From the NCBI RefSeq assembly GCF_003265705.1, contig NW_020312858.1:6322681-6386680 (forward strand): DNA of 64,000 bases, given 5' to 3'. The DNA comes from Callorhinus ursinus (taxonomy: Eukaryota; Chordata; Mammalia; Carnivora; Otariidae). Below are positions 10,610 through 21,704 of the stretch, in pieces. Position 1 is the stretch's first letter. The number at the start of each line of letters is the position of its first letter. A model generated the notes under the pieces. It searched no databases. It saw only the letters and a program-made list of their open reading frames with translations, and was not told the origin of the DNA. The position numbers were made by a program, and so were the translations under genes.

Positions 10610-11945
10610 CATGGACACAATGAGTGTGCAAGGGGATGTGCGTTAGATTCGCATGCAGGGCCTGGACCCAGCCTCCGTCATGTACTTGGTTACTGATGGA
10701 TTTTAGACTTTCCCAGGCTCAACCCTCTTCCTTCCCAGAGGGACATCCCATCCACGCCACATCCTTCAGAGAGTGCGGGACCCTGCTTACACCAGCACAA
10801 CGCCCCCCCACCCGGGTCCTGCCCTGCAGAGTGGGGAGGGAAGCTCTGTTTCCATGCCTGAACACATTCAACAATTACAGTTTGTCAGCTCCAACAAGCC
10901 AGTTTTCAGAATCCTGTTTCCTTTAGGTTCCGTAGAACAACCATGACCCCACACTTTTCTGTCTACCTCCCCTTCCCAAAAACTTGCCAGTTAATGTTAG
11001 GGTTGGAGGGGAGGCTCTGATGAAGGCCTGCCCACGTGGGGTTAAGGTTACCAGCGGCCTCTGCCTCTGGCCAGACTCGCTGGGAATGGCAGTGGCCACT
11101 TCCCGAAGCTTGGTGGGAGCAGGAGCGCGGCCAGGGCAGTGGGCAGTGACCCGGCACAACGTCTCCAACATCTTGGGAGCCCCGCCTCGGCAGACCAGAC
11201 CCACAGCCCAGGGTTTTTGCAAGAGAGGCAGTGAGTTTTATTCAGCGGTCTGGATAAAGTCTGAAGTGGTTATACTTTTCACAGCATTTTAACTTTAGAA
11301 ATGGCCAGACACTTGCTGCAAAGACCTGACCAGGGATCTGACTGCCTGACTCAAGGCCCCTTTAAGGGATAAATGCTGACAGATTATCTCGATAAATAAG
11401 GATAATAAATCTAGCCACAGTTCTTTCCTCTCCATGAAAGGTATCACAAACCATGTATTGATTTTTTTTAAGAAAAGAAATAAGAAGTGTCTACCAATTA
11501 AGAATAAAACTAACAGTTTATTACACTCCAAGCTTTGAGGCAAATAGAGAGCAGAAAAACACTTGCTTTTGCCCCTTCTATTGAGACATGGTAATTAGGC
11601 AACTATGTAAATAACCTTATATTAAAATCTGAGACAGGCTGTCATTTGCTCAGTTTTTGTGTTTTTGTTTTTTTCCCGGATTATAAAGATCAGTCAGTGC
11701 TCCCGCTTTTCTGAATTTTGCAAAACTTTTTTCCCTTTTCTGGCCATTCTAAAAATGCTTAGTCTCTCCTTCTTTTGCTTTGAATGCGCTTCTCGAAAGA
11801 CTCATCTTCTCACCTGTTTGCGAGATTTGCGGTCGAATGAGCGCTAAGAGATCCTTATTCACTTGTGTGTTCCGCAAGCCCCGACTAAGCACAAACCGCA
11901 TGTGTTACTCCTTGTATTAGGCGGTTTGGAGCTCTGTGAAATGTT
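10610..11945. other. No recognised repeat or gene
   Basis: GC-rich to about 11220, then AT-rich. The AT-rich half has several GATA-like and AATAA words (around 11380-11415) but no known element. Confidence 0.4.
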
Positions 11946-11949
11946 ACGC

Positions 11950-11967
11950 AAAAAAAAAAAAAAAAAA
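11950..11967. repeat. Poly-A run
   Basis: A-run of about 18 bp. No SINE or L1 body precedes it, so its origin is unclear. Confidence 0.9.
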
Positions 11968-12095
11968 GAAGAGACTGGTAGATCCCAGGACTGTAATACC
12001 GAAATAACGAGAGTTTTTCATTGAGGAAGAAACTAAAAACAAGCAAAATATTTGCACACTGACCTGCCACATACATGTCCAGCTAGGCCACCCTG

Positions 12096-12097
<2 letters not shown>

Positions 12098-12138
<41 letters not shown>

Positions 12139-12143
12139 TGTAC
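12098..12143. repeat. (TG)n microsatellite
   Basis: About 22 TG units with one TA interruption near 12131. Confidence 0.95.
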
Positions 12144-12189
12144 TGTGATTCTGGGCCCAACCAATGTTTGTTGAATACATAATGTCTCT

Positions 12190-12312
12190 CTCTTTCTAGA
12201 AAGTAAACTCCACCAGGGCAGACTTTATTATTGTTTACTGACGTATCCCACACAGGGAGAACTGTGCCTGACACACAGCAGGCCCTCAGTTAATACGTGT
12301 TGAATGAATAGT
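12190..12312 (+). repeat. L2 LINE 3' end
   Basis: tagaaagtaaactccaccag, ggcagactttattattgttt, gaactgtgcctgacacacag and a final gtgttgaatgaata match the sense L2 3' terminus. Confidence 0.8.
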
Positions 12313-12319
12313 CATCTTC

Positions 12320-13180
12320 AGCTCATGCATGTATTTAATGTGCCAAAAGTCTCTCTCAAACACCTGCTCTGTGGCAGGAACTGAACTAGGTGCTGGAAAT
12401 ACAAGCCCAAACAAGATTGAGCTGGCTCTGTCTTTTCTGATCTTTCAGGCAAGGAGAGGTTAGGGAATTGGTTGAGTTAACCCTACACTGCTTTGCCGGC
12501 AATCAGTTAGGGGGATTTGGGGATCCTGTCTTGGAGGATAGAGTAAGATGCCTCACCCAGACCTGGGGAGCGAAGGAATGCTGGCTGGGTAAAGACAGGA
12601 CTGGATGAAGAGGAAGTTCACCAATAGGAAGTGAGGGAAAACAAGGAGCCAGGAGGGACTGAGGATGTCACACCCAGAGTCAGAGTCAGTGAGCCAGGTA
12701 AGAGGTGGATTGGGGGAGTAAGCAGAGGCCAGGGTGTACAGAGCCTCCCAAGGGATTTGGATTTCCCCCTAAAGACAGCATGAGGCCATCGACGGGTTTC
12801 TAGGGGATCAACATGGGCAAAGTTTTGTTTTGGCAAGATCACTCTGGTTGCTGTGTGTAGGGTGGATTTAGACCCCATCAGAGAGGCAACTAGGAGGCTC
12901 CCCCATCAGCCAGGGGACCTGGATGGGGACCTGGGTGAGAGTGGGGCAGGCTTTGGGCTGGAAGATCTGGAGGGATTCCTGAGAGATTTGGAAGGAAGAG
13001 CTGACCAGGGTTGGGGGGTGAAGGAGAGGCAGTAGTAATGGTGATGCTGAGACCCCTGGTTTGTTCAACCATCCAGGTGGATGGTTTGAAGTAGTTCAGG
13101 AGAAATGCGGGAGAGAAAATTAACATAGGGTCCATATGGGTGACTTGGGAGATGGAGAGTTTCATGGCCTTATTGAGTCA
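12320..13180 (-). repeat. L2 LINE, long antisense fragment
   Basis: The 3' end phrase gtggcaggaactgaactagg comes first. Further in are gatgtcacacccagagtcag and then ggcaagatcactctggttgc with tgtgtgtagggtggattt, internal L2 in the expected antisense order. The frames here are only remnants of the L2 reverse transcriptase ORF. Confidence 0.65.
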
Positions 13181-13184
13181 ATTC

Positions 13185-13750
13185 CTCAGTCTACTTTGAA
13201 GGCAGATGGATGACAAGGAGGAAGAAATATGATTTACAAAGTTGTGTTGATAAAGGGCATGGATCGGTGTCCTGGGTTGCACAAGCTGGTTGTCTACCTT
13301 ATTAAAATTCAAGATCTTTCATCCACATCTTCATATGACTCTGGAAGAATGATTGAAAATATTCTCCTGGATGGTCTCTGGTGCTTTGAGTATGAGTCCT
13401 CTTCCGGCAGCTGGGCGTGGAGTGGATGAGAAAGGAGTTGGGCCAATCATTTTTTCCAGAAATGGAACTTCATGTTTTTTGGATCTTTGATGTCCTCACC
13501 TGGTGTTCTCTAAGAGCTTTATTTCCTTCCACTCTAGTAATTTTGGAAATGCGATATTCTGAAGCACGATATCAACATGGCAGAAGGAGAAACCTGGCAC
13601 GTAGCATTCATTCACTCGTCTAGCTACTTCTTTGTCAGCCGAGTGGTTTGGAACTGGTGTTGAAGTGTCTCATGTAATTCATCTTGGGCGAGGTCCAGCA
13701 CTGGTGCTTTGTTAAAGCTCTCCAAGTGACACTCACGTGTGGCTTGGGCT
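13185..13750. other. No confident feature
   Basis: Unique-looking, with a weak hAT-like phrase (tgctttgttaaagctctcc) near 13705-13725. Confidence 0.4.
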
Positions 13751-13754
13751 GAGA

Positions 13755-13865
13755 CTTAAGGTTCCACGAGAGCAGAGGCCACGTCTCTTTCACTTCTGCC
13801 ACACTGCCAGTGTTTCAGGCAATGCCTGGCACAGAAATAGTGCTCAATACATATTTGTAGAATAT
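13755..13865 (+). repeat. L2 LINE 3' end
   Basis: ttccacgagagcagaggcca, caatgcctggcacagaaata and gtgctcaatacatatttgta form the sense L2 terminus. Confidence 0.75.
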
Positions 13866-13869
13866 ATTA

Positions 13870-15210
13870 ATTCAATTATGCACTCATCAAACGTCTATTA
13901 ATCCCTGCCAGATTTTTTTCTAATTGATGATGCACATTGTCTTGTGTCATTTCCCACAGACAGCCACCAGGTACTGCGGTTCAGGAAATTAGTTACTACC
14001 GAATCACACTACCTGGCACGAGGTGAGGATTGGTTGCTCTCTGTCTTCTCAAGTACTTCCTTCTCGGGTACTTTCTCTTACCTATGGGCACCTGAGGCCT
14101 CTAGAGTGCCCACGACTGGGGACAGATGATCCAGAGGAAGCAAACATGATGCTCCTTAGTCAGGGCAGGTGTTTGTCACTGAGCTGAGAGCCCTTGGACC
14201 CCTTTCAGGGGCCACATCTGGCCTCTCCATCACTTAGAACTAGTGCTTGGGACACTGCTCCGACCTTCTGATCCGCTAGCCTAGAGACTGCCCTCTCTGC
14301 CTTGTTTGGTTGTGTCCTTCCACCTCTGCAAAGTCTCGTCCCTGCCTTATTCATTCCTTCTTCCACCCCTCTCTGCAGGACCCCGTTGCTGTGCACAGAG
14401 ACTATTTAGAGGTCCAGTTTTCTCAAGTGATGGAGATGGCTGCCACAGTCTTCTTGACCCACCAGAGTGTCTAGCTGATGCAGCAGGAGCTTATTTCACT
14501 TGACTCCAATTACCTGTCCTAAGCTCCTTCCTCATATTGCCAAGAGATTTCCTGCAGATACGTAGCCCCGTGATTCAGGCAATTATTCACGTATTCCCCC
14601 ACATCATTAGTTTTATGGAACACTGCCAGGGGGCATATTTTTCTTTCCCAGGACTCCAGAGAATAAAGGAAATAGAACTCTTACCATGAAGTCATATTAA
14701 GGAGTTTATTTCTCAGAAAATACCCCATAGCACTTTTATAAAACCTTACATAGAGAGACTGCATTTAGGAGAGGAATTATTTTTACCTCACCTGCTGCCA
14801 CAAGAATCATTGTCCAGGCTCCCTGACTTCCAGAGCATGGCTTTAGAAACGACTTCTGTAGTGTGTACTGACCACGAAGGTGTGCTTGGGGTCACTGTAG
14901 AGAGGCTGTGGTGCATGACGGGTCTTCCTGGGTTTAGGGAGGGTGACTGTAGAACTTAATCATCCATAATTTAATCATCCAAATCAGGATGCATTTTTTT
15001 AGTGGGATAACAGGTGTAAATCAGGACTGTTCAGGCTCACTGGGACATATGATTACTCTAGACTTAGTGCTTTAATTCTATAATTTGCTGAAATTTCCTT
15101 CGTGGATCCGGCTGATAGAGTAAAAACAAAGAATTCAGCCAAATTGGGCAAAATATTAGATTATAATCTAGAGTAGTTGTTTTCTCCACTGAACCGGAGA
15201 ACAAAGTATG
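13870..15210. other. No recognised feature
   Basis: Unique-looking, mixed composition; no repeat, exon or RNA gene that I can support. Confidence 0.45.
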
Positions 15211-15214
15211 ATGG

Positions 15215-15640
15215 GATATATCAGTAAGCTCTTGCTACAGTCATGCCGTGTAACAAACTGCTGAACACTGACTCTTACAGCAATAATCAGCTATTCTCAC
15301 GTATCTATCTGTAGGTCAGTTGATCCAGGCTGGGCTTGAATCCAAGCTATGGGACGGCTCCAGCTCTGTTTCACATGTCTCTCCTTTTCCATGGACCCAT
15401 GGGCCAACTGGAACATGCTGACCTCAGGGAAATGGTGCATGAGTGGAAACATGAGCTGCCATCTAACACTAAGGCTTAGATCTGGCATTCCGTCACTTCC
15501 ATCCACATTCTGTTGGCCAAAGCAAAGCCCACGGACAACCCAACCTCAGTGGGGTGGGGAAACATACTGTGTCTTCAGTGGGAAATATGCCAAAGGCACA
15601 TCCAAAGGCACAGATCTGGGAAGGGGTAGAGATTGGGAAC
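15215..15640 (+). repeat. Ancient interspersed repeat, possibly LTR-type
   Basis: ctgtaggtcagttgatccag, gctgccatctaacactaagg and cacattctgttggccaaagc recall a common ancient mammalian repeat whose copies start gtgtaacaaa and carry ggtcaaagcaa near the end. 51065-51545 looks like another copy. I am not certain of the family name; a MaLR-type LTR is a guess. Confidence 0.5.
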
Positions 15641-15644
15641 AATA

Positions 15645-16320
15645 GCACAATTGATCACAAGGAGCATGAGACTAAAGAGGGTTTGCTTTTCCCCAGGCTC
15701 CTGGGGTGAGCTGGTAGCGTTTATTCAACCAGACGCAGGCTGAGAAGGAAGAGTGAAGAGGTCACAGACCAATCTGGTCTTCTAGAGGCAGGATGCAGAG
15801 AAGTGGGCTCCTTCTTATTGAGAATGCAAGAGGAAGAGAGGGGCAGAGACCCTCCTGATTGAGAATAGTAATCCTGCTCCATGAAATATGGTGCACGGTT
15901 GGACTCTCCCCATCCACCCATCAGATCACGCATTTTACTTCCCACAGGATGTGGGTAGTGAGGATGGGGAGAAGAAGGGCAGCGCTCATGCCCATGCTGA
16001 GGAGGGGAAGCAGAAACCCTCCGCCTGTGGGCTTAAGGTGTCCCCAGCTCACAGACATTTTTGTGGGATGTCCATGGCCCCAGGGGATCCCGCCAGGTGG
16101 AAGTTTGCAGGGTGGCTGGTAAAGGCTGGCTTTCTTGTTCTTTTGCTCATTCATAGTTCCATGAACAAATGCTGCTGTGGGCTTGGTGCCCCTATGACTC
16201 TGAGTCACCTCCTGCAGTGTCCCCCTCCCCTTGCCTGAAGCGCCAAGCCCTGAGCCTTGGCCACCTGCTGCCAGAGCCCTGCATGACCTCCTCTCCGAGA
16301 GGGGTTAACGGGTAGTGAAT
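15645..16320. other. No recognised feature
   Basis: Unique-looking; overlapping open frames of 70-116 codons on both strands without domains. Confidence 0.4.
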
Positions 16321-16325
16321 CTTGT

Positions 16326-16353
16326 TAATCAGATGAACTAATCATGCTGATTA
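16326..16353. promoter_or_regulatory. Cluster of TAATC/GATTA words (candidate)
   Basis: TAATC at 16326-16330 and 16339-16343 and GATTA at 16349-16353 lie within 28 bp of non-repeat DNA. K50-type homeodomain proteins (OTX/PITX-like) bind TAATCC-type sites. The words are seen; the function is speculation. Confidence 0.2.
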
Positions 16354-16437
16354 GGCCTAGTTCGATAATGGATCACCCCTCACAGGTAATCTCCTGTTTA
16401 ATGTTTAAAGCCATAAAATGGTTCCAGGGGAATGACT

Positions 16438-16477
16438 TGGGGGGGGGGGGGGGGCAGGGAGGGGGGGGGGGGGGGGC
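16438..16477. repeat. Poly-G tract
   Basis: Two long G runs separated by cagg a few bases apart. Strong G-quadruplex potential on the + strand; a site prone to sequencing and length error. Confidence 0.95.
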
Positions 16478-16851
16478 TACGGGGAGGTTTTTGGGGAAGG
16501 GGATTTCAGGGCCAAACTCTCCTCACCCTACAAATGACAAGGGGCTCTTTTATGTTCAAGGATAGTGGTGTTGATCTGCGGAGTCTGCAAAGTGTGGATC
16601 ACACAAAGCCTGCAGAGCAAGGCAGACTGTGGTCACCAAATGCTGTAGGTTCTCTACCAGCCTGTTCTCCCCACCCCTGCTGCCATTCTCTTGGCTCCGG
16701 TCTTCTCTTCTCCCACTTGGCTCTTGCAATGACTTCCTGGCTTGTTAGCCTGACTCTCCAGTCTCTACTCCCCTAGATACTGCAGCTAGAGTGGTCTTTT
16801 CTATTTTTCATTATTTACATAATCAGAAAAAATATAAAAAAAAATAGAGGG

Positions 16852-16889
16852 GCACCTGGGTGGCTCAGTCGGCTAAGCATCCAACTCTT
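16852..16889 (+). mobile_element. Carnivore SINEC, left part, split by another SINE
   Basis: Head gggcacctgggtggctcag with A-box tggctcagtcgg. The element is broken after ccaactctt and resumes at 17104. Confidence 0.93.
16875..16889. repeat. Target-site duplication, left copy
   Basis: aagcatccaactctt, exactly repeated at 17089-17103; 15 bp generated when the inner SINE inserted. Confidence 0.95.
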
Positions 16890-17088
16890 TAAAAAGATTT
16901 TTTTTTTTTATTTATTTGAGAGAGAGAGAGACAGAGAGAGCACAAACAGGGGGAGGACAGCAAAGGGAGAGGGAGAAGCTGGCTCCCCACTAATCAGGAA
17001 GCCCGATATGGGGTTTGATCCCAGGACCCTGGGAACATGACCTGAGCTGAAGGCAGACGCTTAACTGACTGAGTCACCCAGGCGCCCC
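16890..17088 (-). mobile_element. Carnivore SINEC nested inside an older SINEC
   Basis: Antisense SINE from tttaaaaagatttttttttt through the GA-rich block to gagtcacccaggcgcccc. It is bounded by perfect 15-bp duplications of the host SINE, which proves it inserted after the host copy. Confidence 0.97.
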
Positions 17089-17103
17089 AAGCATCCAACT
17101 CTT
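17089..17103. repeat. Target-site duplication, right copy
   Basis: aagcatccaactctt, identical to 16875-16889. Confidence 0.95.
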
Positions 17104-17245
17104 GATTTTGGCTCAGGTCTTGATCTCAGGGTCATGCGATTGAGCCCTTTGTCGGGCTTCCCCACTGAGTGTGGAGCCTGCTTAAGATTCTCTCTTTGCC
17201 TCTCCCTCTGCCCCTCCCTGCTTATGTGCCATCTCTCTCTAAAAT
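17104..17245 (+). mobile_element. Carnivore SINEC, right part
   Basis: Continues the SINE interrupted at 16889: gattttggctcaggtcttga, a B-box-like gcgattgagccc, gtggagcctgcttaagattc and CT-rich tail. Confidence 0.92.
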
Positions 17246-17360
17246 AATAATACTACTCTTAATGATAATGATACAGAAAAGTACATAGCTATAATGGCTG
17301 ACGCCCAAATATTTGCCATTCCAAATCAACAAGTGCTAACTTTCTGCCCTATTTTATCTG

Positions 17361-17362
17361 TC

Positions 17363-17408
<46 letters not shown>
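17361..17408. repeat. (ATCT)n microsatellite
   Basis: About 12 perfect tetranucleotide units; likely length-polymorphic. Confidence 0.97.
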
Positions 17409-17439
17409 AACTGTCTATCACATATCTTCATCATGATCA

Positions 17440-17640
17440 TCTATCTATCCTTTATTAAAACACAGCAGACATATGGAAACATGCAAGCCATTGTGTGGCT
17501 GTTGAATTTTCAAAGTGAACATAGTCTTGTAACCAGCACCACAGAAAGAAACAGAACATTACCAGCCTCCGTTTGCCTCCTGCTGGTCACGCCATTTCCC
17601 CCACCCCCACAAAAAAGGGAACTGCTGTCCTTAGGTTACG
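17440..17640 (-). repeat. Old L1M 3' UTR fragment
   Basis: gtaaccagcaccacagaaag with a preceding decayed cacagcagacatatgg resembles the antisense L1M 3' UTR also seen at 33540, 39350 and 51880. Confidence 0.45.
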
Positions 17641-17679
17641 ATATGGGTTGGTTTGCCTTTCTTTTCCTTTACTGATTTT

Positions 17680-17701
17680 CTCTCTCTCTCTCTCTCTCTC
17701 T
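17680..17701. repeat. (TC)n microsatellite
   Basis: About 11 TC units. Confidence 0.9.
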
Positions 17702-17965
17702 TTTTGAATGTAGTTGACGCGCAATGTTACATTAGTTTCAGGTGTGTAACACAGTGATTTGACAAGTTTATTGTTGAAGATGGCTACCATCTGTCCTGAT
17801 ACATGGCTATTACGATATCACTGTATTCCTTATGCTGTGCCTTTTATTCCCATGACTTGCTCATTCCCTAACTGGAGGACAGTATCTTCCACTGCCCATT
17901 CTGCCCATCCCCCACCTCTAACCCCTCTGGAGTTTGTCTCTTTTTGAATTTCACATGTCGTCACT
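17700..17965 (-). repeat. L1M 3' UTR fragment, younger class
   Basis: gttgacgcgcaatgttacat, ttagtttcaggtgtgtaaca, cagtgatttgacaag, tatgctgtgccttttattcc and tctgcccatcccccacc match the antisense 3' UTR of L1MA-like elements. Confidence 0.7.
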
Positions 17966-18021
17966 CAATATGTGCTCTTTGTGTGTTGTATTTATTTTGA
18001 ATTTCTCCTTTCGGAAAGACA

Positions 18022-18208
18022 TTATTATTATTTAAATATTTTATTTATTTATTTGAGAGAGGGCACAAGCTGGGGAAGCAGCAGAGGGAGAGGGAGAAGC
18101 AGACTCTATGCTGAGCAGGGAGCCAATGCAGGGCTCCATCCCAGGACTCCAGGATCATGATCTGAGCTGAAGGCAGATGCTTAGCTGACTGAGCCACCCA
18201 GGTGCCCC
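18022..18208 (-). mobile_element. Carnivore SINEC
   Basis: Antisense SINE from ttaaatattttatttattta through gcagactctatgctgagcag to gagccacccaggtgcccc. The imperfect flanking pair gaaagacatt / gagagacatt is a probable target-site duplication. Confidence 0.95.
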
Positions 18209-18234
18209 CCAGAGAGACATTTTTAAGGTAAATG

Positions 18235-18480
18235 TGAAGTCCTCTGTTTTAATTCTATTTCCTTCCCTAGAGGCAGCCACATATCATAAATATGATACAT
18301 AGCACATGTCTTTATATGTTTACATCTGTGTATAACATTTGCTTTGGATGTGTTTTTTCTTTTTTTAAAATACATGGTTTCACAATGTAAGAAAGTTCTG
18401 CGGCTTGCTTATTTCTCAGAGTAAGCTTTCTAAACTGCATGTCAGGTCATGTGACTCCCTTTCCCTTTTCACTGCTCCCC
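18235..18480. repeat. Possible old L1M fragment
   Basis: ccttccctagaggcagccac and catagcacatgtctttatat resemble antisense old L1M text; strongly decayed. Confidence 0.35.
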
Positions 18481-18484
18481 TGAC

Positions 18485-19240
18485 CCCTTCCCCACTGCTT
18501 CTACCTCTTTGCCACCTGTGAGTTTAACATTGTATCTGTTGCTGTATAACAATGTTTGGGGTAAATGAATGAATGAACAGAAGAACAAAGGCTCTCCGCC
18601 TCATGAGGAACTTGAAAGTCCAGAACAAATATTCCCTCCCCCTTCTTTTTGCTGCCTTGTCAATGTCTGTCTGGTAACACTCCCCAAAGACTTAAGGCCA
18701 TCAGCAAGCCCCGCATAGAAATTTGACTTTATAAAATGTTCCTTCAGAAGAGGTGGACATTTCAGAGCTGGCTCAGAGCTCTGCAGCTGGCTCCTGATCT
18801 GTTTTCCTGGAACAGGGGAACAGTAGTTCTCTTCCTAGGCTTTTGCTTACTTAGAGCAGAAGGGAGTTTAGAATACAGAATTATCAGGGACAGCCAAGGA
18901 ATGTTAAATGCACATCTCCACAAATTGCTAAGACATCAATCATTAGACCTGGCCAGTCCCGGGGTTTCTGTCAAATTCTGTTGATTGTTCTAAGCTTTCA
19001 GTGGGTGATCAGGACCAGAGTGAGCGAGATGGGTCACTACTGACGTTCTGAAGGGGGAAATCTCAAGGCTGTGTTGGGTAAAGGAATAGCAGTCTTGTCC
19101 TGTGTGGCCAGCCTTGCTGCTGTTGATAGCTCTCCAGACCCCAGGGCCTTTTCCTCAATACTTAGGTTCCTCGGGGCCCTCCTGTCTGTTTCTTCACCCA
19201 GGGCTTAGTCTCCATCCTCATGGACAAACGTCCTTTTAGG
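18485..19240. other. No recognised feature
   Basis: Unique-looking DNA. An 82-codon frame (18736-18984, +) has no recognisable domain. Confidence 0.45.
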
Positions 19241-19244
19241 TTTA

Positions 19245-19420
19245 GAATGGAATCTTGGTTATCCCACTGACCAGATGATTTGGATAAGCCTGTAGACCTC
19301 TCTCACATTAGTGTCCTTCACTGGGCTGTGGACATCATATTACTTATCTCCTGGATCTCTTGAGAGAATTAAACGATGATAAAGGTGGTAAACGATGTGA
19401 AATGTCTGATATTTTTCTAC
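19245..19420 (+). repeat. MIR SINE, decayed
   Basis: cctgtagacctctctcacat, catattacttatctcctgga and agagaattaaacgatgataa fit the sense MIR core and tail. Confidence 0.55.
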
Positions 19421-19515
19421 TTGTGTCTGCAGGTAGATGAAACGATGGAAGGACATACTACTAGTTATGTTAATACACCTACATGTGTACTATGTATGTT
19501 TTTAGTGTCTGATTT

Positions 19516-19714
19516 CGCCTTTTTATTTGTTTTAAAGATTTTATTTATTTATTGAGAGAGAGTGCACACATGAGAGAGGGAGAGAGCATGAGCAGTGGAG
19601 AGGAGCAGAGGGAGAGGGAGAAGCAGGCTCCGTGCAGGGCTCCATCCCAGGACCCCAAGATCATGACCTGAGCCCAAGGCAGATGCTTAACCGACTGAGC
19701 CACCCAGGTGCCCA
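19516..19714 (-). mobile_element. Carnivore SINEC
   Basis: Antisense SINE, tttaaagattttatttattt to gagccacccaggtgccca, with a GA-rich block. Flanked by the 12-bp near-duplicates agtgtctgattt (19504-19515) and agtgtctgactt (19716-19727). Confidence 0.96.
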
Positions 19715-19724
19715 GAGTGTCTGA

Positions 19725-19905
19725 CTTTATTTCTAACATTTTACCATAAACATTTTCCAATCTCATTAAAAACACCTGCTCTACATTTCTTCTGATAGTT
19801 GCATAATATTCTAACATGTGGTTGCATGTCAGTACACCTAACCACTCCACACTGTGGGCTACTTTATTTATTTTCAATTTTTTATCAAGGCAAGTTCTGA
19901 GGCCA
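19725..19905 (-). repeat. Old L1 ORF2-end fragment
   Basis: gttgcataatattctaacat then cactgtgggctac is the decayed antisense form of the L1 ORF2 terminus seen intact in the young copies. Confidence 0.5.
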
Positions 19906-19909
19906 GCCC

Positions 19910-20590
19910 AATCTGATGTTGTTCTTTAAAAAAAAAAAACTCATTTGCAAACAATGTGTCTTCTATTATTTTTGCCTTGCTTTGTTTTCTTTTCTGCCTG
20001 GGATACTTGTAATTTATTTATTTATTTTTTTGCTTGATGTCAAGCTGTGGGTTTCTTTTTTATCAGTCATGCTTGGTGCAGCATATATGATTTTGTTTTG
20101 CATTTTTAGATAATTTCTTTCAGTTCAAGAATGTCCTACTCTAGATTTGATTGGTGTTTCATTGTCATTACTTTTTTGAAGACTTTTTAAGAAACACATC
20201 TTTTTTCTTTTTGTAAATTGGATCACTTTTCTCTGTTCTTCACATATGCCATCTGTTTGCTCATTATTTTCAACTCTAGATTCTAAAAGATATATTGCAA
20301 AGTTACTGTTTCTCTGAAATTCAGTTTTCTGCAGTATAAATTCTGCTCTTCATTACTTGTGATATAAACTGTGATTCTGAGAGTGCATTTATAGTTTCTT
20401 TGCTGGCTTTAGGATCTTGGCCAGACTTTCCCTCATCTTAGCCTGCATCTTCCTTTTGTATTTTGTCTCATTTTTCATCTCCTTTCCTCCTCTAGAAGCC
20501 ATGCCTTCCTGCAATTTATCGGGAAAAAAATAAATGTCGTTTCTAAAATCTTCTATTTTTTTAGTAAACAAAGTTAGAGGCATGTCTTTT
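19910..20590. other. T-rich DNA, no confident family
   Basis: T-rich with short poly-A/T runs. A 115-codon minus frame (20389-20736) is Lys-rich in its C-terminal half, but I cannot tie it to L1 ORF1 or any gene. Confidence 0.35.
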
Positions 20591-20594
20591 CTCT

Positions 20595-20870
20595 GTATCT
20601 TTAGGGAAATGCACCAGAGCAATATATGGTAAACCATGATCCATGGTCCTGTGGGCCAATGGTCCATGGGCCCAAACTGGCCCATTCCCTGTTTTTGTAA
20701 ATAAAGTTTTATTGGAACACATCTATACTCACTCATTCATATATTGTCTATGACTGCTTTCTTTCACAGTGCAATGTGATTATGACAGAGACAGTATGGC
20801 CCACAAAATCTAAAATATTGCTATCTGGCCTTTTTGGGGAAAAAATTTGCCAACCCTCATCCTATTCTCT
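20595..20870 (+). repeat. DNA transposon relic (likely hAT-type MER)
   Basis: cctgtgggccaatggtccat, then ccctgtttttgtaaataaag, ttttattggaacacatctat and acagtatggcccacaaaatc form a familiar non-autonomous mammalian element. Family name not certain. Confidence 0.6.
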
Positions 20871-20979
20871 TCTGTTTAATCATTGTCACATGAAGAGAGG
20901 TTTCTAAATCCATTGTTTGACCCCAGAAGGCTATAGATCCCATTGCCTCTGTAGGTTAATGAAGTCATTCTCTCAGATT

Positions 20980-21470
20980 TAAGTCAGAGCAGAGTTTACC
21001 ATCCGGTTACTCACAGGACAGAGATGACCTACTTGTTCTGGACGTTGATAAAATATTTATTAAGGGACTATTTCCAAAGGTGTGGGAAGAGTTCAGGATG
21101 TAAAAAGGTATGAAGTGGTACCCCAGGTTTAGTACCTTTGAGGCACCTTTACCTACCCTAGGCCTGAAGGTGTCAGGGAAGGGGGGCTGGATAGGAAGCC
21201 AGAGAGGAGAGCCATATGGGAGGTTGCCTGAAGGGGGTTGTGGCTTTCACTAGAGACATGCATTTAAGTCACAGTGACCAGTAGGGAGGAAGCCAGAGTA
21301 AAAGCACCCTGACCTTCCTCTCTTGACCTAAGGTACTATTGCTGGGGCCTCTCAATGATTGAAGTCAACCAGAAAGCAGAGGACAAAGAATTCTTTTACT
21401 GCCTCCTGGGGGCACAGCAGAGAGTGGGAAGGACGAATAAGTGAGAGACATCCAGCACTTGGAGTTTATG
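20980..21470. repeat. Possible ancient repeat, family unknown
   Basis: taccctaggcctgaaggtgt, accttcctctcttgacctaa and caaccagaaagcagagg recall a known dispersed mammalian sequence I cannot name with confidence. Confidence 0.35.
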
Positions 21471-21484
21471 TTCACAGGCTTGAG

Positions 21485-21700
21485 ATCAGAACTGTCCTAT
21501 AGAACTTCCTACAATGATGGAAATGTTCCTTACCTATGTTGTCTAATCTGCCAGCCATTAGCTGCATGTGGCTACGGAGCACTGAGAATGTGTCCATGGG
21601 CTTACGAACTGAATATTTAATTTTATTTAATGGAAATTAATTGAGATTAAAATAGCCACCTAGGACTAGTGCCCATCATAAAGAAGAGCACAGCTCTGGT
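21485..21700 (+). repeat. Non-autonomous DNA transposon relic
   Basis: gaactgtcctatagaacttc, tgatggaaatgttccttacc, gccattagctgcatgtggct and ttaattttatttaatggaaa form a known MER-type element with partly palindromic ends (agaactgtcc versus gcacagctctg). Confidence 0.65.
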
Positions 21701-21704
21701 GGGT

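Noticed and set aside
17361..17408. CRISPR-like direct repeat array
   Set aside because: It is a plain tetranucleotide microsatellite in a mammalian genome with no spacers.
20389..20736. Lys-rich 115-codon minus frame as a possible L1 ORF1 or gene
   Set aside because: The right part crosses a hAT-type repeat; no ORF1 motif or other domain is identifiable.
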